Shown here: positions 53,910 to 62,423 of the stretch, one piece after another
Layout: the number at the start of each line of letters is the position of its first letter
Numbering within the stretch: the first letter of the stretch is position 1
Assembly (NCBI GenBank): GCA_020444045.1
Contig: JAHLLS010000021.1
Coordinates: 39,626 to 103,625, forward strand
Direction of reading: 5' to 3'
DNA length: 64,000 nt
Source of the DNA: Deltaproteobacteria bacterium
GTDB lineage: Bacteria; Desulfobacterota; Desulfobacteria; Desulfobacterales; UBA5852
Position numbers and translations under genes: made by a program
Notes under the pieces: model-generated
What the model saw: the letters and a program-made list of their open reading frames with translations, nothing else
Database searches by the model: none
Told to the model about the DNA's origin: nothing

Positions 53910-54653
53910 ATGACGACGACAGGTTCCGGCAGCCGCTTTCTTCCCGGCACTTACACACAAAAACGGCATGATGCCGAACAAAGAGCGCATCAATATGTAG
54001 TTGAATGGGAGCAAAGAGAAACCCAGAAACGACGCACCAGCCAGGAACCTTCGATTCTGCAGCCGACCATTTGTTTTTCGCGAAAAATCGGTGTCGGCGC
54101 GCTTGAAATCGCGGACATTCTTGCCCAAAAAACCGGTCAACGAGTCGCCGACCGGTTGATCCTCGACAAAATCGCTACCGATGCGGAATTGGGCCAGAAG
54201 ACCGTTTCTTTTTTCGATGAGCGCCATCCCGGCAAAATGAGTGAACTCGGGGCGCTTCTTTTTGGCGAAAAAGCCTTCATCATGAGCGATTATTTGCGCA
54301 AGCTCTTCAGCGCCGTCATGACGTTGGCAGACACGGAGTCGACCATTTTCGTGGGGCGCGGGACCCACCTCATTCTGCCGAGGGACCGTGTTCTGGCAGT
54401 ACGCCTCATCAGTTCGAGGGCATATCGCATCCGACGGGTGTCGGATATTCTTGGTGTATCGGAGGACGACGCCCGCAAGGAACTGGATGCTGCCGACAAA
54501 GAACAGCGACGATTCTTCCAGAAAGCCTTCGGGAAAAAAGATGCGCCGCCCAGCGAATTCGATCTCATCATCAATTGTGATTTCCTGCACCAACCGGAAT
54601 GGGCCGTGGATGTCATCCACCAGGCGTTTCTCAATAAATTTCATCAGGGTTGA
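53910..54653 (+). CDS. cytidylate-kinase-like family protein
   Basis: 247 aa, cytidylate kinase-like (PF13189). Residues about 50-75 (PTICFSRKIGVGALEIADILAQKTG) align with the family's SREYGSGG-type phosphate loop but lack the usual GSGG. FVGRGTHLILP is the second conserved segment. The 50-residue N-terminal tail is basic and not part of the fold. True nucleotide kinase activity is uncertain; such proteins are common in Desulfobacterota next to stress genes. First gene behind the 53801 promoter. Confidence 0.82.
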   Translation: MTTTGSGSRFLPGTYTQKRHDAEQRAHQYVVEWEQRETQKRRTSQEPSILQPTICFSRKIGVGALEIADILAQKTGQRVADRLILDKIATDAELGQKTVSFFDERHPGKMSELGALLFGEKAFIMSDYLRKLFSAVMTLADTESTIFVGRGTHLILPRDRVLAVRLISSRAYRIRRVSDILGVSEDDARKELDAADKEQRRFFQKAFGKKDAPPSEFDLIINCDFLHQPEWAVDVIHQAFLNKFHQG

Positions 54654-54738
54654 TAGCGGACCTCCGGGGCAACCGTTTGTTTATCGTCACCACTGTCTTG
54701 AGCTGCTTTAATTACCTCAATTTGGAAAGGAGATGGCC

Positions 54739-54945
54739 ATGGATAACAGTGTCTATAAGATTGTCGAGGTTGTCGGATTTTCTGAAACTTCATGGGAAGA
54801 TGCCGCGAAAGTCGCGGTATCTACGGTTGACCGCTCCATTCGCGATATGCGGGTGGCCGAAGTCGTAAAAATGGATATGCGCCTGGAAGATAACAGAATC
54901 GTGGGCTATCGCACCAAATTAAAAGTTTCCTTTAAATTGGAATGA
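54739..54945 (+). CDS. dodecin (flavin-binding protein)
   Basis: 68 aa dodecin. VYKIVEVVGFSETSWEDAAKVAV and RVAEVVKMDMRLEDNRIVGYRTKLKVSFKLE are family-wide; the Trp (SW) that stacks against flavin is present. Dodecins form 12-mers that store FMN/riboflavin or related ligands and protect against light and redox damage. ATG 54739 is chosen because GGAAAGGAG sits 6 bases before it; ATG 54733 would leave no spacing. It lies 85 bases after the cytidylate-kinase-like gene. Confidence 0.93.
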   Translation: MDNSVYKIVEVVGFSETSWEDAAKVAVSTVDRSIRDMRVAEVVKMDMRLEDNRIVGYRTKLKVSFKLE

Positions 54946-55063
54946 ATGACGTAGGCGTCCATTTTGAACCCGACATGCAGAGGTCTTTAACCCGCGAATG
55001 ATGATAGTCCTATAAGCATTGTGTCGGGTGCATAGCGACTCCTTTAGTAAAAGGAGGTGGCCC

Positions 55064-55999
55064 ATGGTATCTCTGCCAACGATTCTTGTCGCCGTCGACG
55101 GCTCTGATCAATCCAGGCATACGATTACTTACCTCAGCCGCATCCTCTCGCCCAATGAGGTTGCCCTTGAATTGTTTCATGTGCGGGCCGAAGTGCCGGA
55201 AGCGTTCTTTGATGAGGGAGAAACAGCGGCAACCGCGGCTTACGAGACCGAAATCGAAACATGGAAAAGCAGCCGCGGCACGCAGATCAATCGGTTCATG
55301 GATGATGCCCAAAAAAGCTTTAAGGATGCGGGATTCCCATCCGGTAGTGTTTCCGTTTCCGTCCAATCGCGAAAAATCGGTATTGCCCGCGACATCATCA
55401 GAAAGTCTCAACGCGGCTACGCCGCAGTGGTCATCGGCCGCAACGGTTTCGGCACCCTGCCCGAGTTCATGCTGGGCAGTATTGCATCCAAACTGGCAGA
55501 TGCGGTTGCCCATATCCCACTTGTCATAGTGGGCGGTCAGCCCGAAACCCGAAAAGTCATTGTGGCCTATGATCAATCCTGGCGTGTCCGCAAGGGTATG
55601 GATAAGGTCAGCCTGCTTTTCTCCCGGTCACTTGAAGAAATCCTGTTTTGCCATATTGTGCGCCCTCTGTCCGAGCATCACCCGGCCCGGCAATCCTTTT
55701 TCACAAGTAGAAATGAAGCACACTGGCTGGATGAAAACTCGCGTAAGATCGTGCCGGCTATGGTGGCGGCCAAGAAGCATTTGACCGGCGCAGGATTCGA
55801 ACCAAAGGCGTTTCGTACCGCCATTTTGAAAGAAAAGACCAGTCGTGCGAACGGGGTCTGCATGGAAGCCGATGCCCTCGGGGCCGGCACCATTATCGTC
55901 GGTCGCCGCGGAACCACAGTGGTGGAAGAATTCGCCATGGGGCGTGTCACGCGAAAAATTCTTTACCTGGCGTTCAACAAGGCCATCTGGATCGTGTAA
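55064..55999 (+). CDS. tandem-domain universal stress protein
   Basis: 311 aa, two UspA domains. The first has a full ATP motif (G-RN-G-N9-GS); the second reads G-RR-G-N9-GR, the same Ser-to-Arg change as in the Usp at 45638. ATG 55064 has an excellent ribosome binding site (AAAAGGAGGTGG); an upstream frame is not used. It lies just before the hydrogenase genes. Confidence 0.92.
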   Translation: MVSLPTILVAVDGSDQSRHTITYLSRILSPNEVALELFHVRAEVPEAFFDEGETAATAAYETEIETWKSSRGTQINRFMDDAQKSFKDAGFPSGSVSVSVQSRKIGIARDIIRKSQRGYAAVVIGRNGFGTLPEFMLGSIASKLADAVAHIPLVIVGGQPETRKVIVAYDQSWRVRKGMDKVSLLFSRSLEEILFCHIVRPLSEHHPARQSFFTSRNEAHWLDENSRKIVPAMVAAKKHLTGAGFEPKAFRTAILKEKTSRANGVCMEADALGAGTIIVGRRGTTVVEEFAMGRVTRKILYLAFNKAIWIV

Positions 56000-56065
56000 G
56001 ACCCCGATCTCCGCTGTTCTGGTGTCAACGCCGCATCGCTTAACTTTCGACAAAGTGAGTTGGCC

Positions 56066-56596
56066 ATGGAAGCGCTGAAGGAAACCTCGATTAAAGCCAA
56101 AGATGAAACTTCGAAGCGTGCCGATGATCCGCGCTGGCGCAGGGTCAACCGGGTGATGCGCTTGCACGGCTATAGACCCAATGCCCTGATCGAGACCCTC
56201 CACATGGTACAGGACACCTTCGGTTTCCTGGAAATGGAGGCACTGAAATATGTGGCCAAAACACTTCAGGTCCCCCTCAGCAGAGTCTATGCAGTGGCCA
56301 CCTTTTATCATTTTTTCTCCCTCAAGCCGCCGGGCAGACACACCTGCGTGGTCTGTATGGGAACAGCCTGCTATATCAGCGGCGCAGCGGAAATCATGCA
56401 TGAAATGCAAAAGGCCCTGCACATTGAACCGGGCGAAACAACCGCCGATGGGGCTATTTCACTTGTGACAGCGCGTTGTTTGGGGTCATGCGGTCTGGCA
56501 CCGGCCGTCGTCCTGGACGGCGAGATCAAGGGAAAAATGACACCCGCGGCCGTTCTGGAAACCATAGAAAGGTGGCAAACCGATGCGTCTGGATGA
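56066..56596 (+). CDS. hoxE: NAD-linked [NiFe] hydrogenase diaphorase subunit HoxE
   Basis: 176 aa, NuoE/HoxE type. A thioredoxin-like [2Fe-2S] cluster is set by CMGTAC (C-x4-C) and CLGSC (C-x3-C). The N-terminal 40 residues are variable. It transfers electrons to HoxF. Start ATG 56066 (TTG 56060 also possible); the last bases overlap hoxF. Confidence 0.92.
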   Translation: MEALKETSIKAKDETSKRADDPRWRRVNRVMRLHGYRPNALIETLHMVQDTFGFLEMEALKYVAKTLQVPLSRVYAVATFYHFFSLKPPGRHTCVVCMGTACYISGAAEIMHEMQKALHIEPGETTADGAISLVTARCLGSCGLAPAVVLDGEIKGKMTPAAVLETIERWQTDASG

Positions 56597-58229
56597 GATA
56601 CGCGAGATTGCCCGAATCGAAGCGGATCGCGAAGACGGCTACCGGCACCGCATCAATGTGTGCGTGGCGGCCGGCTGTCTTTCATGTCAGAGCGCTTCCG
56701 TCAAAGACGCTTTTGAAAAGGAAATCGCCAAACGCGGCCTGGAAAATTGGTGCCGGGTCAAAGGGGTGGGCTGTCTGGGACTTTGCAGCAGTGGACCGCT
56801 GGTGGCCATCGAACCGGCCGGTATTCTCTATCATACGGTTTCGGTTTCCGATGTTTCCGATATCCTGGAGGCGCTTGACGACGGTCCGCTGGATCGTCTG
56901 GTCTGTTCCGGTGAGACGCCGTTTTTTAAACGCCAGAAAAAAATTGTTCTGGAAAATTGCGGACGGATCGATCCGGAACGGCTCGAAGACTACATCGCGG
57001 CCGGCGGATACCAGGCCTTGCATACCGCGTTGACGCTCATGACGCCGGAAGAGATTACGCGTGAAATCGAAAAAAGCGGATTGCGGGGACGCGGCGGGGC
57101 TGGTTTTCCCACGGGGTTGAAATGGTCCACGGTGGCCAAAGCTGATAATGAAACAAAATTTGTCATCTGCAATGCCGATGAAGGGGATCCCGGCGCATTC
57201 ATGGACCGCAGCGTACTGGAAAGTGATCCCCATCGGGTTCTCGAGGGCATGGCCATCGCAGCCCGTGCCGTCGGTGCCAATCATGGGTTCATCTATGTGC
57301 GGGCGGAATATCCGTTGGCGGTCAAACGCCTTAAAAAGGCCATCGCCCAGGCCGAACACGCTGGATTTCTCGGCAACAACATCTTTCATACGCCTTTCCG
57401 CTTCGATATCAACGTCAGGCTTGGCGCCGGAGCCTTCGTCTGTGGCGAAGAAACGGCCCTGATCGCCTCTATCGAGGGGCAGCTCGGGAGACCCCGTCCG
57501 CGTCCGCCTTATCCCGCCGAGGCCGGCCTGTGGGGATATCCGACATTGATCAACAATGTGGAAACCCTGGCCAATATCGTGCCGATTATTCGTGAGGGCA
57601 GCCAATGGTTTGCGGGCATCGGCACTGAAAAAAGCAAGGGCACCAAAGTTTTTGCCCTGGCCGGCCGGGTCAACAACACAGGGTTGATTGAAGTGCCCAT
57701 GGGGACCTCGCTGCGGGAAATTGTTTTTGAGATCGGTGGCGGGATCAAGGAGGGCAAACAGTTTAAAGCCGCCCAGACCGGCGGCCCATCGGGGGGCTGT
57801 ATCCCGGAGCATTCGCTTGATTTGCCGATGGATTACGAATCCCTGGCCCAGGTCGGCTCGATCATGGGGTCGGGCGGCATGATTGTCATGGACGAGACGT
57901 CCTGCATGGTGGATGTGGCCCGGTATTTCATGGAATTCTGTCGATCGGAATCCTGTGGCAAATGTGTTCCCTGCCGGGTCGGGACGACGCAGATTCACGA
58001 GTTTCTGGGTAAGATTACAAACGGAACCGGCACGGCCGAGGATCTGACCAAACTCGAAGAACTGTGTGACCTGGTCAAACACACCAGCCTGTGCGGTCTC
58101 GGACAAACCGCACCCAATCCGGTCATGAGTACCCTGCGTCATTTCCGCGAGGAATATCGGGCCCATATCGAAGACCGGTTTTGTCCCGCCGGCGTCTGCC
58201 GAATGGGCCGTGGAAAGGAGGGGGAATGA
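56583..58229 (+). CDS. hoxF: NAD-linked [NiFe] hydrogenase diaphorase subunit HoxF
   Basis: 548 aa. N-terminal thioredoxin-like [2Fe-2S] domain ([11 protein letters not shown] and CLGLCSSGP), then a NuoF domain: [16 protein letters not shown] (FMN/NAD), [27 protein letters not shown], and [14 protein letters not shown] with a distal Cys for the [4Fe-4S] cluster. It oxidises or reduces NAD(P). C-terminal CPAGVC is an extra Cys pair. Operon with hoxEUYH. Confidence 0.94.
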   Translation: MRLDEIREIARIEADREDGYRHRINVCVAAGCLSCQSASVKDAFEKEIAKRGLENWCRVKGVGCLGLCSSGPLVAIEPAGILYHTVSVSDVSDILEALDDGPLDRLVCSGETPFFKRQKKIVLENCGRIDPERLEDYIAAGGYQALHTALTLMTPEEITREIEKSGLRGRGGAGFPTGLKWSTVAKADNETKFVICNADEGDPGAFMDRSVLESDPHRVLEGMAIAARAVGANHGFIYVRAEYPLAVKRLKKAIAQAEHAGFLGNNIFHTPFRFDINVRLGAGAFVCGEETALIASIEGQLGRPRPRPPYPAEAGLWGYPTLINNVETLANIVPIIREGSQWFAGIGTEKSKGTKVFALAGRVNNTGLIEVPMGTSLREIVFEIGGGIKEGKQFKAAQTGGPSGGCIPEHSLDLPMDYESLAQVGSIMGSGGMIVMDETSCMVDVARYFMEFCRSESCGKCVPCRVGTTQIHEFLGKITNGTGTAEDLTKLEELCDLVKHTSLCGLGQTAPNPVMSTLRHFREEYRAHIEDRFCPAGVCRMGRGKEGE

Positions 58230-58990
58230 CCATTCCGGCATACCCGACATTCCCGAGAGGCGATTCTGAACTCGGCAAGCCGGTCGGTATCCTGACGTTG
58301 AAAATCGACGACCGCGATGTCAGTGCGCGCCGGGGCGAAACCATTCTGGAAGTTGCACGTGACAATGATATTTTTATTCCCACGCTCTGTTATCTGGAGG
58401 GCCTTTCCAGCTTGGGTGCCTGTCGTCTGTGTCTTGTAGAGATCAAGGGGGTTGCCAAGCTTTTGCCGGCCTGTGTCACGCCGGTCCGGCAGGATATGGA
58501 GGTCGTCACGGATTCGGAACGCCTGCAGCGGTATCGGCGCATGATTCTGGAACTGATTTTCAGTGAGCGCAATCATGTCTGTTCGGTGTGTGTTTCCAAT
58601 GGTCATTGTGAACTGCAGACGTTGGCCCAAAAACTCGGTATGACCCATGTGCGTTTCGATTACCTTTATCCCCGGCTCGCCGTCGATGCCTCCCACGAGC
58701 GGTTTTCAATAGATCATAATCGCTGTGTGCTATGCATGCGGTGCGTCCGCGTGTGCGATGAAATCGAAGGGGCGCATACCTGGGATATCATGCATCGCGG
58801 CATTTCCGCCCGGATGATCACGGATTTGAATCAACCCTGGGGGGAATCGGAAACCTGCACCGGTTGCGGCAAATGTGTGCAGGTATGCCCGACGGGGGCG
58901 CTTTCCAAAAAAGGCAAGTCGGTTGCTGAAATGGTCAAGCATAAGGAATTTCTGCCTTATCTGCAGATCATGCGTCGCAATGAACGTTAG
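58226..58990 (+). CDS. hoxU: NAD-linked [NiFe] hydrogenase diaphorase subunit HoxU
   Basis: 254 aa, HoxU/NuoG N-terminal type. [2Fe-2S] ligands [15 protein letters not shown] and PACVTP; the His/Cys motif [15 protein letters not shown]; and two ferredoxin motifs [11 protein letters not shown] and [14 protein letters not shown]. It carries electrons between diaphorase and hydrogenase parts. ATG 58226 overlaps the hoxF stop; SD AAAGGAGG. Confidence 0.94.
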   Translation: MTIPAYPTFPRGDSELGKPVGILTLKIDDRDVSARRGETILEVARDNDIFIPTLCYLEGLSSLGACRLCLVEIKGVAKLLPACVTPVRQDMEVVTDSERLQRYRRMILELIFSERNHVCSVCVSNGHCELQTLAQKLGMTHVRFDYLYPRLAVDASHERFSIDHNRCVLCMRCVRVCDEIEGAHTWDIMHRGISARMITDLNQPWGESETCTGCGKCVQVCPTGALSKKGKSVAEMVKHKEFLPYLQIMRRNER

Positions 58991-59005
58991 CCAACAGAGG
59001 CACCT

Positions 59006-59539
59006 ATGGGCAAAATACGGATGGCGACAACATGGCTGGACGGCTGCTCCGGCTGCCATATGTCCTTGCTGGACATGGATGAGCAACTTATCGATATCCT
59101 TGGTAAAGTTGACATCGTGTATGGCCCCCTGGTGGACGCCAAGGTCATTCCGGAAGGGATCGATGTGGTATTGGTGGAAGGCGCGGTCAGCACTGACGCG
59201 GACGTGGAAAAGCTTCGGTTGCTGCGCGAGCGATCGGCCATCCTGGTCTCGCTGGGCGACTGCGCCGTAACCGCCAATGTCCCGGGGATGCGCAACCGAT
59301 TTCCTCTCGCGGAAGTGCTGAAGCGCGGGTACGAGGAAAACGCGCCCCTGAACGCGCAGATACCCCGGGAAGACCTGCCGCATCTTTTGGATAAGACCCG
59401 GCCGCTGCACGAATTCGTCCCAGTGGATGTATTTTTGCCGGGCTGTCCGCCACCGGCGGATGCCATTGTCTTTATGCTTCAAGAGCTGCTTGCCGGCCGG
59501 ATCCCTGATTTGAGTGATAAATCCCGGTTCGGCGCCTGA
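59006..59539 (+). CDS. hoxY: NAD-linked [NiFe] hydrogenase small subunit HoxY
   Basis: 177 aa. Proximal [4Fe-4S] cluster Cys: C14 and C17 in DGCSGCHMS, one in GDCAVTAN, one in LPGCPPPAD. No signal peptide and no extra clusters, typical of cytoplasmic bidirectional enzymes. 15 bases after hoxU. Confidence 0.94.
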   Translation: MGKIRMATTWLDGCSGCHMSLLDMDEQLIDILGKVDIVYGPLVDAKVIPEGIDVVLVEGAVSTDADVEKLRLLRERSAILVSLGDCAVTANVPGMRNRFPLAEVLKRGYEENAPLNAQIPREDLPHLLDKTRPLHEFVPVDVFLPGCPPPADAIVFMLQELLAGRIPDLSDKSRFGA

Positions 59540-59558
59540 AAGCGACGGAGGTTTCCCC

Positions 59559-60989
59559 ATGGGAAAACAACTGGTCATCGAGCCGATCACGCGCATCGAG
59601 GGACACGGTAAAATCACCATTACCCTGGATGACCAGGGCAACGTCAGCGATGCCAAGTTCCATGTGACCCAATTCAGGGGATTTGAAAAATTCTGCGAGG
59701 GCCGGCCCTATTATGAAATGCCCTCTTTAGTGGAACGCATCTGCGGTATTTGCCCCATCAGCCATTCGCTTGCTTCGGCCAAAGCCTGTGACACTATTCT
59801 GGGCGTGCGGGTTCCCGAGACCGCGGTTAAGCTGAGGCGTCTGCTCAACTGCGGCGAATTTATCGGGTCGCATGCCCTGAGCTTTTTTCATTTGTCTTCG
59901 CCGGACTTGCTGTTGGGCATGGATTCCGATCCGGCCGCGCGCAATATCATGGGCGTCCTTGAAGCCAACCCGACCCTGGCGCACAACGGCATTCAGTTGC
60001 GCAAGGTGGGCCAACTGGTCATCGAAGCCTTTGCGGGCAAGCGCATTCATCCCTCGTGGGTGGTTCCGGGGGGTGTCAATGCCGCGCTGACCCGGGAAGA
60101 TCGCGACAAAATCGTGGGATTGATCCCCGAGGCCAAGACCATAACGCTGGCCACTTTGAACTGGTTCAAGGATGCGCTGAAAAACTTCCGTGATGAAATT
60201 GCCGCGTTTGCCAACTTTCCAACACTCTTTATGGGATTGGTCAAGGAGGACGGCAATTTGGCGCTCACCGACGGAACCCTGCGGGTGATTGATGCCAAGG
60301 GCCAACTTGTGGCGGAGCATGTCGATCCGCGCGATTACCAGGATTATATCGGGGAATCGGTGGAAGCGTTTTCGTATTTGAAATCGCCCTACTACAAACC
60401 GCTGGGCTATCCCGAAGGAATTTACCGGGTGGGGCCGGCCGCCCGCCTAAATGTTTGCAGCGGGTGCGGGACGCCCCTGGCTGACCAGGAATGGGCGGAG
60501 TTCAGAAGCTACGAACGCGGGCCGATCTTAAGCGCCTTCTACAACCATTATGCCCGGCTGATCGAAATCCTGTACTGCCTCGAAACCATCGAAACGCTCA
60601 TGGCGGATCCGGCCATTCTCGATCCGGAGGGCATCAGGGCCCATGCCCAACCCAATTTCGGTGAAGGCATCGGTTGCGTCGAAGCGCCGCGCGGCACCCT
60701 TTTTCATCACTATCGCGTGGATCGCCACGGACTGATGACCTGGGCCAACATGATCGTCGCCACCGGCAACAACAATCTGGCCATGAACCGGGGGGTCCAG
60801 CAGGTGGCCGAGCGATTCATCAGCGGCAAGGAAATTTCGGAGGGGGCTTTAAACCGCATGGAAGCCGTGATTCGCGCTTTTGACCCCTGTTTGAGCTGCT
60901 CGACCCACGCCGTTGGCCGGATGCCGCTTTTGATCGAGCTGATCGCCGCCGACGGTACCTGTCTGGACACGGTGCAACGCGGCGGATGA
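59559..60989 (+). CDS. hoxH: NAD-linked [NiFe] hydrogenase large subunit HoxH
   Basis: 476 aa catalytic subunit. The nickel ligands are in the L1 motif RICGICPISH (Cys62, Cys65) and L2 motif DPCLSCSTH (Cys444, Cys447, His450). A 26-residue tail after His450 is present and should be cut off by the maturation protease. Complete. SD CGGAGG before ATG 59559. Overlaps the protease gene by four bases. Confidence 0.95.
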   Translation: MGKQLVIEPITRIEGHGKITITLDDQGNVSDAKFHVTQFRGFEKFCEGRPYYEMPSLVERICGICPISHSLASAKACDTILGVRVPETAVKLRRLLNCGEFIGSHALSFFHLSSPDLLLGMDSDPAARNIMGVLEANPTLAHNGIQLRKVGQLVIEAFAGKRIHPSWVVPGGVNAALTREDRDKIVGLIPEAKTITLATLNWFKDALKNFRDEIAAFANFPTLFMGLVKEDGNLALTDGTLRVIDAKGQLVAEHVDPRDYQDYIGESVEAFSYLKSPYYKPLGYPEGIYRVGPAARLNVCSGCGTPLADQEWAEFRSYERGPILSAFYNHYARLIEILYCLETIETLMADPAILDPEGIRAHAQPNFGEGIGCVEAPRGTLFHHYRVDRHGLMTWANMIVATGNNNLAMNRGVQQVAERFISGKEISEGALNRMEAVIRAFDPCLSCSTHAVGRMPLLIELIAADGTCLDTVQRGG

Positions 60990-61456
60990 AACCCATACTG
61001 GTCATCGGATGCGGCAATTCGCTGCGGTCGGATGACGGCGTTGGCCGGTACGCCGCCCGGCAAATTGCGGCAACCGTTCCGCAAGACGATGTGGCCGTGC
61101 TGGTCCGGCACCAGTTGACGCCGGACTTGGCGGAACCGGTGCGTAAGGCCTGTCTCGTGATCTTCATCGATGCCAGCTGTGAAGACCCGCCGGGGAAAAT
61201 TCATTCCCGCCGCCTTGTCCCGGAAGCGGCGTTGCCAGGCCTGCTGATGCATCACCTGACACCCGCCGGCCTGCTGGCCTGTACAAAATCGCTTTATGGC
61301 AATTGCCCACCGGCTGTGCTCTATTCCGTGGGCGCCAGGTGTTTCGAATTTGGCGAAGTGCTTTCCGATGAGGTATATCGCTGTTTACCGAAATTGCTGA
61401 CACGTATCCGCCGGCGGATAATACGGCAGACCGCCCAATCGAATAATCCGGGCTAA
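60986..61456 (+). CDS. hoxW: hydrogenase maturation protease (HoxW-like)
   Basis: 156 aa of the HyaD/HybD/HoxW peptidase family; GCGNSLRSDDGVGRY, IFIDAS and HHLTPAGLLA match. It removes the C-terminal extension of HoxH after nickel insertion. It overlaps hoxH (ATGA). No hyp genes for cofactor assembly are in the window, so these must be elsewhere. Confidence 0.9.
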   Translation: MKPILVIGCGNSLRSDDGVGRYAARQIAATVPQDDVAVLVRHQLTPDLAEPVRKACLVIFIDASCEDPPGKIHSRRLVPEAALPGLLMHHLTPAGLLACTKSLYGNCPPAVLYSVGARCFEFGEVLSDEVYRCLPKLLTRIRRRIIRQTAQSNNPG

Positions 61457-61655
61457 CTTGTAAGATCAAGGGTGTCCTGAGAAGACTTTCACTTCCACGC
61501 AGTCTGCCCTGTGATGGTAGGAATAAATTGAGCGTCAAAGGCCATCAGGGCTGCCGAAGGCGATCGTGTTACGAATTGAATTAAATCGAAACGCTGTCTC
61601 TGGCACTTGGGCAATTATTGACGAATCCGCAGAATAAAAAGATAGGAGGACTATC

Positions 61656-62147
61656 ATGCCAAGGGATATCAAGAGGATTCTTTATGCCACCGATTTGTCC
61701 TATAATTCAGTCAATGCGTTTGATTATGCCGTAAACTTGGCTATCAAATTTGACGCTGAGATTACCATATTGCATGTGATGGATGAAATTGTGGGAACAT
61801 CGTTAAATATGGTCAGTTTATATCTTCCAGAGGCGCAGATGGAAGAAAATTTACAAAAAAAGAGGGCGCGCATCCGCGAAGAGATTAAAGATCATTTGAA
61901 TGGATTGATCGACCGAAAAGCTGCCGATAATCCTGAAATCGCCAATAGAATAAAATCGATAGAGATCTGCAAAGGTTACCCGGCGGAGGAGATCATCAAA
62001 AAAGTCGATGATTTTCACTGCGATGTCATCGTGATGGGAACCCATGGGAAAGGTATTGTAAGCCAGGCCTTTTTCGGAAGTGTCGCCAAAAAAGTCCTGA
62101 GACGAATTCGGAAACCAGTTTTTATCGTCCCTTTGCCCAAGGAATAG
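61656..62147 (+). CDS. universal stress protein (single domain)
   Basis: 163 aa. ATP motif complete: G-TH-G-KGIVSQAFF-GS. It has noticeably lower GC and a more AT-rich codon choice than its neighbours. SD ATAGGAGG before the ATG. Stands alone, 200 bases after hoxW, with a terminator directly after it. Confidence 0.92.
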   Translation: MPRDIKRILYATDLSYNSVNAFDYAVNLAIKFDAEITILHVMDEIVGTSLNMVSLYLPEAQMEENLQKKRARIREEIKDHLNGLIDRKAADNPEIANRIKSIEICKGYPAEEIIKKVDDFHCDVIVMGTHGKGIVSQAFFGSVAKKVLRRIRKPVFIVPLPKE

Positions 62148-62172
62148 GCGGGCGAATTGCCGTCACCCATAA

Positions 62173-62200
62173 GCGACCCTGCCGTTCACTGGAGGGTCGC
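62173..62200 (+). terminator. hairpin after Usp gene
   Basis: GCGACCCT (62173-62180) pairs perfectly with AGGGTCGC (62193-62200), loop 12 bases, followed by TTGT. Likely terminates the Usp transcript, though the U-tract is short. Confidence 0.6.
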
Positions 62201-62396
62201 TTGTCAAACCATCACGACGGCATATTTCCTCTCTGATGCCCTGCCGGAGGGCTATCTCCTGTTTGACAAGGAAAATGTTCTTCTGGCACCCCACGTGGCG
62301 TTCGCCACCGAAGAAGCGTTTGTCCGTCGGGCGGAGATGGCATTTAAGAATATAGCGTGTTGGTTGGAAGGAAAACTCCAGAACAAGATTCTCTGA
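62201..62396 (+). pseudogene. 3' remnant of a D-isomer 2-hydroxyacid dehydrogenase
   Basis: The reading frame carries NVLLAPHVAFATEEAFVRRA and NIACWLEGKLQ, which match the C-terminal tail of D-2-hydroxyacid dehydrogenases (NVLLTPHVA...TEEA, with the catalytic His in PH). The NAD-binding part is absent; upstream lies a terminator. No ribosome binding site. It looks like a decayed gene end. An intact short protein cannot be excluded. Confidence 0.55.
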
Positions 62397-62423
62397 AACC
62401 CACAAATAATGGATGTTTTTTAA

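Noticed and set aside
56020..56035. sigma-54-like site TGGTGTCAACGCCGCA before hoxE
   Set aside because: GG and GC spacing is right, but the rest of the -24 and -12 elements is poor; expected by chance.
56682..58250. 522-residue minus-strand open frame
   Set aside because: Antisense to hoxF, which has all family motifs on the plus strand.
61601..61616. TGGCAC before the Usp gene at 61656
   Set aside because: No GC at the required distance for a -12 element.
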